From Methylobacterium segetis (GTDB lineage: Bacteria; Pseudomonadota; Alphaproteobacteria; Rhizobiales; Beijerinckiaceae): a stretch of DNA of 40,739 nucleotides. Shown piece after piece: positions 8,735 to 18,143 of this stretch (position 1 is the first letter of the stretch; each line of letters starts with the position of its first letter). The notes under the pieces were generated by a model. It was not told where the DNA came from, made no database searches, and saw only the letters and a list, made by a program, of their open reading frames with translations. The position numbers were made by a program, and so were the translations under genes. The stretch lies in NCBI RefSeq assembly GCF_004348265.1, contig NZ_SMNT01000049.1, positions 1 to 40,739 of the forward strand, in the 5' to 3' direction.

Positions 8735-8905
8735 GTCGCGTCCGCGTCGATTCTTTTCGGGCCTGTCCGGGAGCGCCACGAGGCGCACGTCCGAGTGCCC
8801 GGGCCGCATTGCGGCTGTACCGGGCCGGGCTTCGGCGGGTACAAGGGGTGCATCCAGCTGTCAATCAAGAGCCCGATCGCCGGGCGCCGATATCCCGCGG
8901 AGCCG

Positions 8906-9679
8906 ATGCCCGTTTCCCAAGCCTCCTCCGGCGCTTCCGCCCGAGCCTCCTCCATCGACCGCGACGAGGTCGCACGTTTCGATGCCCTCGCGGCCACGTG
9001 GTGGGACGAGCGCGGCCCGATGCGCGTGCTGCACCGCTTCAACCCGGTCCGCCTCGCCTACATCCGCGACGCCGCCTGCCGCCATTTCGGGCGCGACCCG
9101 AACGCGCCCTTCGCCCTCGACGGCCTGAGCCTCGTCGATGTGGGCTGCGGGGGCGGGGTTCTGTCGGAGCCGCTGGCCCGGCTCGGCGCGCGGGTGACCG
9201 GGCTCGATCCCGCCGCCGAGAACATCCGGGTCGCCCGGGCTCACGCGGAGAGCGAGGGCGTGCCGGTCGCGTACCGGTCCGAGACGATCGAGGCCGTGGT
9301 CGACGCGGGCGAGCGCTTCGACATCGTCCTCGCCATGGAGGTCGTCGAGCACGTCGTCGACATGCCGGCCTTCGTGCGCAAGGCGGCCGAGGCCGTGAAG
9401 CCCGGCGGCCTGATGTTCGCCGCCACGATCAACCGGACGATGCGCTCCTTCGCCCTCGCCATCGTCGGGGCCGAGTACGTCCTGCGCTGGCTGCCGAAGG
9501 GCACGCACGATTGGGAGAAGTTCGTGACGCCGGCCGAGCTGACCCGCGCCGTCGAGGCGGGCGGGCTCGTCGTCACCGACACGACGGGGGTCGTCTACAA
9601 CCCGCTCGGTGACACGTGGCGGGCGAGCCGCGACACGGGCGTCAACTACATGATCGCTGCCGAGCGTCCCCCCGCCTGA
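8906..9679 (+). CDS. ubiG: Ubiquinone O-methyltransferase UbiG
   Basis: Performs both O-methylation steps of ubiquinone synthesis at the inner membrane. The 257-residue product has SAM motif I in LVDVGCGGGVLSEPLARLG, motif II ending VTGLDPA, and family segments FDALAATWWDERGPM near the N-terminus, FDIVLAMEVVEHV and GTHDWEKFVTPAEL. The frame is open further upstream, but the ATG at 8906 gives the expected short Ser/Ala-rich lead before the conserved domain, and anything earlier would overlap lysC. It is divergent from lysC; this pairing is common in the order. Confidence 0.95.
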   Translation: MPVSQASSGASARASSIDRDEVARFDALAATWWDERGPMRVLHRFNPVRLAYIRDAACRHFGRDPNAPFALDGLSLVDVGCGGGVLSEPLARLGARVTGLDPAAENIRVARAHAESEGVPVAYRSETIEAVVDAGERFDIVLAMEVVEHVVDMPAFVRKAAEAVKPGGLMFAATINRTMRSFALAIVGAEYVLRWLPKGTHDWEKFVTPAELTRAVEAGGLVVTDTTGVVYNPLGDTWRASRDTGVNYMIAAERPPA

Positions 9680-9727
9680 ACCTCGGGCGTCGGCTCCCGT
9701 TGATGCCGGAAGGCACAGGAGGCGTCG

Positions 9728-10300
9728 ATGCTCGAGAAGATCCCGCATGCGGTCGGCGAGGCCCTCGCGGGTCTCAAGGCCGGTCTGGAGAAGACCGCCT
9801 ACCACGCGTCCTTCGGGGACGTTCCGGCCACGATCAGCGTGTCGAGCAGGGCCTTCGCCGACGAGGCGCCGATGCCCGCCCGCTTCACGGAGGACGGCGC
9901 CGGGGTCTCGCCGCCGCTCGCCTGGAGAGGCCTGCCGCAGGGCGCCCACAGCGTCGTGATCCTTGTCGAGGACGCGGACAGCCCGACGCCGAACCCGCTC
10001 GTCCATCTCATCGTCTGGAACCTTGCGGGCACGGACGATGCGTTGCCCGAGGGCGGGATCGCGAGTCCCAACGGGCCCGGTGTCCACCTCAACCTCGGCC
10101 GGAACAGCTTCCTGAGAGACCAGTACCTGCCGCCCGACCCGCCGAACGGGCACGGGCCGCATCGCTACGTCTTCCAGGTCTACGCCCTCGACCAGACCCT
10201 CGACCTGCCGGCCTCGCCGGGCCGAACGGCGCTCCTCGACGCCATGAAGGGCCACGTCCTGGCGAAGGGCCGGCTCACCGGAACCTACGCGCGGGGCTGA
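9728..10300 (+). CDS. YbhB/YbcL-family (PEBP, Raf kinase inhibitor-like) protein
   Basis: 190 residues of the phosphatidylethanolamine-binding protein fold. The ligand-site segments are visible: VVILVEDADSPTPNPLVHLI (about residues 77-96, the D-x-D-x-P plus H-W-type strand) and PPNGHGPHRYVFQVYALD (about 138-155, the GxHR motif). A good ribosome binding site, AGGAGG, lies seven bases before the ATG. There is no signal peptide, so it should be cytosolic. Bacterial members bind small anionic or lipid ligands, but roles are poorly known. It follows ubiG by 48 bases and may be cotranscribed with it. Confidence 0.9.
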   Translation: MLEKIPHAVGEALAGLKAGLEKTAYHASFGDVPATISVSSRAFADEAPMPARFTEDGAGVSPPLAWRGLPQGAHSVVILVEDADSPTPNPLVHLIVWNLAGTDDALPEGGIASPNGPGVHLNLGRNSFLRDQYLPPDPPNGHGPHRYVFQVYALDQTLDLPASPGRTALLDAMKGHVLAKGRLTGTYARG

Positions 10301-10360
10301 GCCCCGCTTGCTGCGCGCGACCGATTCCGGCAAGCACGGCCGGACCGGCGGAGACGCGCG

Positions 10361-11335
10361 ATGAAGGCCTTGCTGTGCACACGCCTCGGGGGACCCGAGG
10401 ATCTCGTCATCGAGACGCTGCCCGATCCGGAGCCGGGTCCGGGCGAGGCGGTGGTGCGCGTGACGGTCGCCGCGTTGAATTTCTTCGACACGCTGATCAT
10501 CGCGGGCCGCTACCAGGTGAAGCCGGACTTGCCCTTCTCGCCCGCTGGTGAGGCCTGCGGCGTCATCGAGGCGCTGGGACCGGGGGTCGAGGGCTTCTCG
10601 GTCGGCGACCGGGTCATCGTGCACGTCCGGTACGGCACGGCCCGCGAGCGCGTCGCAGTCGCCGCGAACCACCTCACCCGCGTGCCGGACGGCGTCTCCG
10701 ACGAGCAGGCGGCCGGGCTCACCATCACCTACGGGACCTCGCTCCACGCCTTGCGGGACCGTGCTCGCCTTCGGCCGGGGGAGACGCTGGCAGTGCTCGG
10801 CGCCTCGGGCGGCGTGGGGCTCGCCGCCGTGGAGCTCGGGGCGGTCCTCGGCGCCCGGGTGATCGCCTGCGCCTCGTCGGAGGAGAAGCTCACGGTCGCC
10901 CGCGCGCACGGGGCGCACGAGACCCTGGTCTACAAGCCGGAGACATTGCGCGACGACCTCAAGGCGCTGACCGGGGGCGAGGGCGTCGACGTGGTCTACG
11001 ATGCGGTCGGTGACGCCTATGCGGAGCCGGCCCTGCGGGCTCTCGCCTGGAAGGGCCGCTTCCTCGTCGTCGGCTTCGCGGCGGGCGAGATCCCGCGCCT
11101 GCCGCTCAACCTCGTGCTCCTCAAGGGCGTCGACGTGCTCGGCGTGCACTGGGGCGTGTTCGTCGAGCGCGAGCCCGAGGCCCATCAGGCGAACCAGCGC
11201 CAGCTTCTCGACTGGGTCGCCGAGGGGCGCCTCACCGCGAAGGTCCACGGCGTCTACGCGCTCGAGGATTACGCGGAGGCGCTCGGCATCCTCAAGCGGC
11301 GGGAGGCGATCGGCAAGGTGCTCGTGAGGCCGTGA
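10361..11335 (+). CDS. NADPH:quinone oxidoreductase family protein (zinc-independent MDR)
   Basis: 324 residues of the medium-chain dehydrogenase/reductase superfamily. The N-terminal GroES-like domain (1-110) ends near GDRVIVHV. The Rossmann domain has LAVLGASGGVGLAAVELG at about 142-159, the NADPH-binding AxxGxxG motif of quinone oxidoreductases. The cysteines that hold structural zinc in alcohol dehydrogenases are absent. The family reduces quinones or enones, or acts as acryloyl- or crotonyl-CoA reductase; the sequence does not decide the substrate. It is convergent with the kinase at 11349, with only 13 bases between the stops. Confidence 0.88.
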   Translation: MKALLCTRLGGPEDLVIETLPDPEPGPGEAVVRVTVAALNFFDTLIIAGRYQVKPDLPFSPAGEACGVIEALGPGVEGFSVGDRVIVHVRYGTARERVAVAANHLTRVPDGVSDEQAAGLTITYGTSLHALRDRARLRPGETLAVLGASGGVGLAAVELGAVLGARVIACASSEEKLTVARAHGAHETLVYKPETLRDDLKALTGGEGVDVVYDAVGDAYAEPALRALAWKGRFLVVGFAAGEIPRLPLNLVLLKGVDVLGVHWGVFVEREPEAHQANQRQLLDWVAEGRLTAKVHGVYALEDYAEALGILKRREAIGKVLVRP

Positions 11336-11348
11336 GCCTCCGCCGCCC

Positions 11349-12362
11349 TCAGAGCAGCCGCTGCTCGCGGGCGAGCGCGACGAGATCCGATTGAGGGCGC
11401 GCCCCGATGTGCTGGATCACCTCCGCGGCGGCGAGGGCTCCGAGGCGGGCGCTCGACACGTAGTCGAGGCCCCGCGCGTGCCCGGCCAGGAAGCCGGCCG
11501 CGAAAAGGTCCCCCGCGCCCGTCGAATCGACCACCTCGCGGACCGGCGAGACGCCGACGCTGCGGATCTCACCGCCCTTCACGACGACCGAGCCGTCCTC
11601 CGAGCGGGTGACGAGCCCCAGCAGGTGGCGGCCGTGGTTGTCGCGCTCGTCGCGCAGCGCCCGGATCGCCGCGTCGCCGTCCTCGGTCTCGTAGAGGCTC
11701 TTCAGCTCGCCGATATTCGCGAACAGGATGTCGATGCTGCCGTCGCGGATGAGGCCCAGGAATTCCTCGCGGTAGCGCCCGACGCAGAAGGCGTCGGAGA
11801 GCGTGAGCGCCACGGCGTGCCCGGCATTGTGGGCGATCTTCACGGCCTTGCGGAAGGCGTCCTTCGCGGCCGGCGGGTCCCAGAGATACCCTTCGAGGTA
11901 CGTGACGCGCGCGCGCGCCACGGCGGCCTCGTCCACGTCGGCCGGCGAGAGGCCCTGGCAGGCGCCGAGATAGGTGTTCATCGTGCGCTCGCCGTCCGGC
12001 GTCACGAGCACGAAGCAGCGCGCGGTCGCCGGCCCCTCCGTCGCGGCGGCGACGCCGAAGCGGACCCCGGTCGCCTTCAGGTCGTGAGCGAACAGGCCGC
12101 CGAGCTCGTCGTCGCGGACCTTGCCCACGAAGCCGGTCTTCGCGCCGAGCAGCGCCGCGCCGACAGCCGTGTTCGCGCCCGAGCCGCCCGAGACGATGGT
12201 GGCCGGCCCCATCACGGAGAACAGCTCCTCCGCCCGCGCCTCGTCGATGAGCTGCATGGCGCCCTTGTGCACGCCCTGAGCCGTGAGGAACGCGTCGTCC
12301 GTGCGGGCGATGACGTCCACGATGGCATTGCCGAGGACGAGGAGGTCGAGGGGTTCGGTCAT
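11349..12362 (-). CDS. PfkB-family sugar/nucleoside kinase, likely adenosine kinase
   Basis: 337 residues starting MTEPLDLLVLGNAIVDVIAR. The ribokinase signatures are present: VSGGSGANTAVGAALLGAK (about 57-75) and DSTGAGDLFAAGFLAG, with catalytic Asp 285 in GAGD. The N-terminal strand LVLGNAIVDVI and the overall length match the alphaproteobacterial adenosine kinase group. The reaction would be ATP plus adenosine to AMP, a salvage step, but other PfkB substrates cannot be excluded. An upstream in-frame start at 12410 adds 16 non-conserved residues and is rejected. Confidence 0.85.
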   Translation of the reverse strand: MTEPLDLLVLGNAIVDVIARTDDAFLTAQGVHKGAMQLIDEARAEELFSVMGPATIVSGGSGANTAVGAALLGAKTGFVGKVRDDELGGLFAHDLKATGVRFGVAAATEGPATARCFVLVTPDGERTMNTYLGACQGLSPADVDEAAVARARVTYLEGYLWDPPAAKDAFRKAVKIAHNAGHAVALTLSDAFCVGRYREEFLGLIRDGSIDILFANIGELKSLYETEDGDAAIRALRDERDNHGRHLLGLVTRSEDGSVVVKGGEIRSVGVSPVREVVDSTGAGDLFAAGFLAGHARGLDYVSSARLGALAAAEVIQHIGARPQSDLVALAREQRLL

Positions 12363-12438
12363 CTGGGCATCCTGCGCAAGCGGTCGGGAAGCGTGGGCGC
12401 GCTCTCGCACCCGGGCCGGCAGGGGTCAAGCCGCGGTG

Positions 12439-12993
12439 TCAGCTCGCCGGAAACAGATCGTCCACGCGAAGCGAGAGGCCCGGAGGGCTGAGGTCCAGCG
12501 CGCCATCGGACACGATGCGCGTCTCGATGAGACCTGCGGCACCCCGCCGGTGGTGGATGACGACCCGCCGTTGCGGATGCACGATCAGGTAGTGGAGGAT
12601 GCTCGCGACCTGAAAATAGCCCTCGAGCTTTCGCACCGTATCGGTGTTCCGCGTGCCGGGCGACAGCACTTCGACGACGACGATCGGGTCTCGTACCTCG
12701 ACCGCGTCGCCGTCGAGTCGTTCGCCGCAATAGATCAGGGCATCCGGCTCGAACGCCGTCACACGATCGATGCGCACTGTCATACCGTCGGGAAGCAGGC
12801 GGCAGGGCAGTTCGGCCGCCTGCAAGCCGGCGCGCAGCGCATCGTGGATGGCCAGCTTCGTTTCCGCGTGCCGGACGCGCTGCGGCGACATCGCGACCAC
12901 CAAGCCATCGATGAGTTCATAGCGCCCGGGCCGTCCCTCCGCCCATGACAGAAATTCCTCGACCGTCATGATGGCTTGAGGCTGCGCGCTCAT
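12439..12993 (-). CDS. Uma2-family (DUF820) restriction-endonuclease-like protein
   Basis: 184 residues with the Uma2 pattern: MTVEEFLSWAE and RYELIDGLVVAMSP near the N-terminus, FEPDALIYCGE in the middle and PIVVVEVLSPGTRNTD with the PD-(D/E)xK-type acidic residues, then LEGYFQV. The fold is that of a restriction endonuclease. Such genes are best known from cyanobacteria and occur singly in many alphaproteobacteria; substrate and role are unknown. There is no partner methyltransferase or toxin-antitoxin mate next to it. It lies 76 bases upstream of the kinase gene, on the same strand. Confidence 0.87.
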   Translation of the reverse strand: MSAQPQAIMTVEEFLSWAEGRPGRYELIDGLVVAMSPQRVRHAETKLAIHDALRAGLQAAELPCRLLPDGMTVRIDRVTAFEPDALIYCGERLDGDAVEVRDPIVVVEVLSPGTRNTDTVRKLEGYFQVASILHYLIVHPQRRVVIHHRRGAAGLIETRIVSDGALDLSPPGLSLRVDDLFPAS

Positions 12994-13044
12994 GGCACCG
13001 AAACTACCATGACGCCGGCCTCCCGCGAAGGTCGCCGGTTGCGC

Positions 13045-13365
13045 CTACTGCAACGTCTTCACCTCGCACTGCGCGTAATCCGCGCTCGCCTTCACGTAGG
13101 CATTGAGCTTCTGGACGTAGGCTTCGGCGAGCGGGCGGAAGGCCTGCGCCTGCACGTTGTAGGCCTTCACGGCGTCGTTGTAGCTGTAGGCTTCCCATCC
13201 CGGGCAGCCGCCCTTGGCATCGAGGCAGGCCGGCTTTTCCGGCAGCGCCGGCTTGGCGGGCTTCGAGTCCGGAGGCGGGGGCTCCGGCCGGATGCAGGCG
13301 GCCCGCGCGCCGGTGGCCAGCGTGAACAGGGCCAGACTTGCCAGAACCGTGCGCGTCGCTCTCAT
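13045..13365 (-). CDS. Small exported protein, unknown function
   Basis: 106 residues. Residues 1-22 (MRATRTVLASLALFTLATGARA) form a classic Sec signal peptide with an A-x-A cleavage site. The mature part begins ACIRPEPPPPDSKP, a Pro/Lys-rich linker, then has four cysteines in total and a helical C-terminal half (AYVQKLNAYVKASADYAQCEVKTLQ). This predicts a small periplasmic protein possibly stabilised by disulphides. The ATG at 13365 is preferred over an upstream start at 13422 because only it begins a signal peptide. I do not recognise the family. Confidence 0.75.
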   Translation of the reverse strand: MRATRTVLASLALFTLATGARAACIRPEPPPPDSKPAKPALPEKPACLDAKGGCPGWEAYSYNDAVKAYNVQAQAFRPLAEAYVQKLNAYVKASADYAQCEVKTLQ

Positions 13366-13438
13366 GTCCTCGCCCGCCTCGTCCAAAGGCCGGCTTGTCG
13401 GGCATCCCGCGTGCGTCGGCAAGCTCCGGCGCCGACCG

Positions 13439-14332
13439 CTACTCGGCCGGCACCACGCGCGATCGGGCCGGGCGCGTACCGAGAGGTCCCGGCGCCGGCA
13501 ATCCGCGGAGAATGTTGACGAGCGGAAGCACGAGCCCCGCCGCGAGCACCCACCAGGCAGGGCGGATCACGTAGGAGAAGTCGAGATTGGCGCCGAGCAC
13601 CATGCCCGCCGGCACGCCGCTTTTCAGACCGTACCACGCCGCCTCGAGGAGGGCTGTGGCGGCGCCCGTCGCCACCGCGAGGCCGAGGAGCGGCAGCGGG
13701 CTCATCGGGATCCGGAAGCGCTGAATCAGGCGCCAGCCCATCAGAAGCAGGAACAGGCCGGTCCAGAACACCGGGTCGGACACGTCGATCTTCGACTGCA
13801 GGAAGTAGTGGAACAGGCCGAGCGCCGTGACCGCGTAGACGATGCGGTGGAGCCGGTTCCAGGCCTGCCCCATCCGGCGGATCGCCGCGTCGGTCGAGGT
13901 GATCCCGAGGGCGATCAGGCCGAGGAGCGCGACGAAGCCGATCGTCAGGTAGAACCGGAACGCGATCTCGGACACGACCTTCGTCAGGATGAAGTTCTGA
14001 TCCACCACGTAGAGGGCGAGGTGGATCAGCGCGTAGGCGAGGGCCGTCAGCCCCAGCATCCGCCGCAGGTTGATCAGCTTCGGCCAGTTCGCGATCCGCC
14101 GCAGCGGCGTCACCGCGAGCGAGAGCAGCAGGAAACGGATGCACCACTCCCCGGTCCCGTGCAGGAGAGCCGTGATCGGCTTCGCGCCGAGAGCGTCGAG
14201 GGCGTAGGCGGCGGCGAGATACAGCCCGGGCGCGAGCGCGGCCAGGAACACCGCGAGCTTCAACCCGGAGAGGCGGCCGGCGCGGTCTCGCCAGGGCCGG
14301 GGGAGGGTTCGGGGCAGTGCGGATGCGGGCAT
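13439..14332 (-). CDS. msrQ: Methionine-sulfoxide reductase haem-binding subunit MsrQ
   Basis: MsrQ is the inner-membrane b-haem partner that passes quinol electrons to the periplasmic molybdo-enzyme MsrP, which repairs oxidised methionines in envelope proteins. The 297-residue product has about six transmembrane segments and the family segments ITALLHGTGEWCIRFLLLSL, LINLRRMLGLTALAYALIHL, NRLHRIVYAV and LGLFHYFLQSK, which include the probable haem-ligating histidines. The C-terminus carries an extra hydrophobic segment and a Pro/Arg-rich tail, so it is longer than the typical 200-residue protein. No msrP gene is adjacent; divergent ligA lies upstream. Confidence 0.92.
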   Translation of the reverse strand: MPASALPRTLPRPWRDRAGRLSGLKLAVFLAALAPGLYLAAAYALDALGAKPITALLHGTGEWCIRFLLLSLAVTPLRRIANWPKLINLRRMLGLTALAYALIHLALYVVDQNFILTKVVSEIAFRFYLTIGFVALLGLIALGITSTDAAIRRMGQAWNRLHRIVYAVTALGLFHYFLQSKIDVSDPVFWTGLFLLLMGWRLIQRFRIPMSPLPLLGLAVATGAATALLEAAWYGLKSGVPAGMVLGANLDFSYVIRPAWWVLAAGLVLPLVNILRGLPAPGPLGTRPARSRVVPAE

Positions 14333-14563
14333 CGAGAGGGCGGCTTCGAGGATCCGGCTGGGGAGGGTGATGGTGCGGGGCGCAAGCTCGGCGCCAGATT
14401 CGCACTCGAACGCGGACGCACGATGGCACGAGAGAGTTCCCGTGCCGGGCCATTCGCCGCGGCGCCGCCGCGGTTACACGTGGTCGGCAGCCGTCCCCGA
14501 TATTCTGTGCCCGGCTGCGTCGCCACCGCCGCGCCGTTGGGCTAGGTTTCGCCCCCGCCCTGA

Positions 14564-17029
<2,466 letters not shown>

Positions 17030-17114
17030 GGCGGACCGCGCCGGCGACGTCAGTCTGCCGCGCCGGCGCCTTCACGGTTGCGTGGCGAGTCCCCGAACCC
17101 CTATCGTCCGCGCC

Positions 17115-18023
17115 ATGACCTGCCTGGCGATCGACTTCGAGACGGCGAACGAGCGGCGCGAAAGCGCCTGCGCGGTCGGGCTCGCCTGGATCGAGGGTGG
17201 GCGCGTCGTCCGGCGCGAATCGCGCCTGATCCGCCCGCCGGAGCTGCGCTTCTCGCCCGGCAACATCCGCGTCCACGGCATCCTGCCGGCCGACGTTCGC
17301 GACAAGCCCGCCTTTCCGGAGGTGATGGCGGAATTCCTGCCCGATCTCGAACGCGGGCTGATCCTCGCCCACAACGCGCCCTTCGACATGGGGGTGCTGC
17401 GCGCCTCGCTCGCCGCCCACGGCCGGCCGGTGCCCGCCTTCTCCTACCTCTGCACCCTGCAGATCGCCCGGGGGGTCTTCCCGGATCCGGCCGGCTGCGG
17501 GCTCGGCAAGGTGGCGGGGCGCCTCGGCATCCGCTTCGAGCATCACGACGCGGGCGAGGACGCCTATGCCTGCGCCGAGATCGCGCTCGCGGCCGTGCGA
17601 GAGACAGGGGCAGGGGACGTCGCCGGGCTCGCGCGGGTGCTGCCGATGCCGGTGACCCGGCTCGCGCCGGGACCCGACCGGCCGCCGCCCGCGCGCGAAG
17701 GCGTGTCCGGCCGCGCCCTGTTCGCCGCTCGCCGCGCGCGGCAGGCTCCGGACGAGATCCGCGTCATGATTCGTGGCAGCACCGGCAACCGCTACGAGGT
17801 CGCGTTGGAGGAGAAACCCTTCGGGCTCTATCTCCGCTGCTCCTGCATGGCCGGGCGGAACCGCCGCCGCTGCCGTCACGTCGACGCGATGGTGGATGGC
17901 GACGTCACCGACCTGATCTCGGCCAACCACGCCGACGTCGAGCGCCTGCGCCGCCTGATCGAGGGCGCGCCGGCCGGCCACCGGGTCGAGCCGGAGCGGG
18001 TGCGGCGCGTGCAGGCGGCTTAA
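17115..18023 (+). CDS. DEDDh 3'-5' exonuclease with a C-terminal SWIM-like zinc motif
   Basis: 302 residues from the ATG at 17115; an upstream GTG would add 11 non-conserved residues. The N-terminal domain (1-170) is an epsilon-type exonuclease: AIDFETAN supplies Asp 7 and Glu 9, LILAHNAPFDMGVL the next Asp, and HHDAGEDAYACAEI the His and final Asp. After a Pro/Arg-rich linker, residues 242-255 read CSCMAGRNRRRCRH, a CxC-x8-CxH pattern as in SWIM zinc fingers, which bind DNA or protein. It follows ligA by 85 bases on the same strand, which suggests a DNA-repair role (inference). Nuclease domain confident; SWIM assignment from the metal-ligand spacing alone. Confidence 0.88.
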   Translation: MTCLAIDFETANERRESACAVGLAWIEGGRVVRRESRLIRPPELRFSPGNIRVHGILPADVRDKPAFPEVMAEFLPDLERGLILAHNAPFDMGVLRASLAAHGRPVPAFSYLCTLQIARGVFPDPAGCGLGKVAGRLGIRFEHHDAGEDAYACAEIALAAVRETGAGDVAGLARVLPMPVTRLAPGPDRPPPAREGVSGRALFAARRARQAPDEIRVMIRGSTGNRYEVALEEKPFGLYLRCSCMAGRNRRRCRHVDAMVDGDVTDLISANHADVERLRRLIEGAPAGHRVEPERVRRVQAA

Positions 18024-18050
18024 GCCCGATCGAGCCCCGGACGAGGGTGC

Positions 18051-18069
18051 CCGTCAGGGCGACGGGCGT
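18051..18069. other. GC hairpin between convergent genes
   Basis: GCCCGTC and GACGGGC (arms) flank the five-base loop AGGGC in the 120-base gap between the exonuclease gene and the fadJ-type gene, which converge here. No T-tract is present, so termination is only suggested by its position. Confidence 0.3.
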
Positions 18070-18143
18070 CCTCTCGCTTTGGGAAGAGGGCGGGGGCCGG
18101 GAGCGCGACCTCGCCCCAAGGATCCGATCCCGCTCCCGTCCGC

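Noticed and set aside
9616..10551. Plus-strand open frame overlapping the PEBP gene
   Set aside because: Overlaps ubiG, PEBP and quinone oxidoreductase in another frame; product is Arg/Pro/Gly-rich.
12439..12993. Uma2-family protein as part of a restriction-modification or defence system
   Set aside because: No methyltransferase, specificity or other defence gene is next to it; such genes occur singly.
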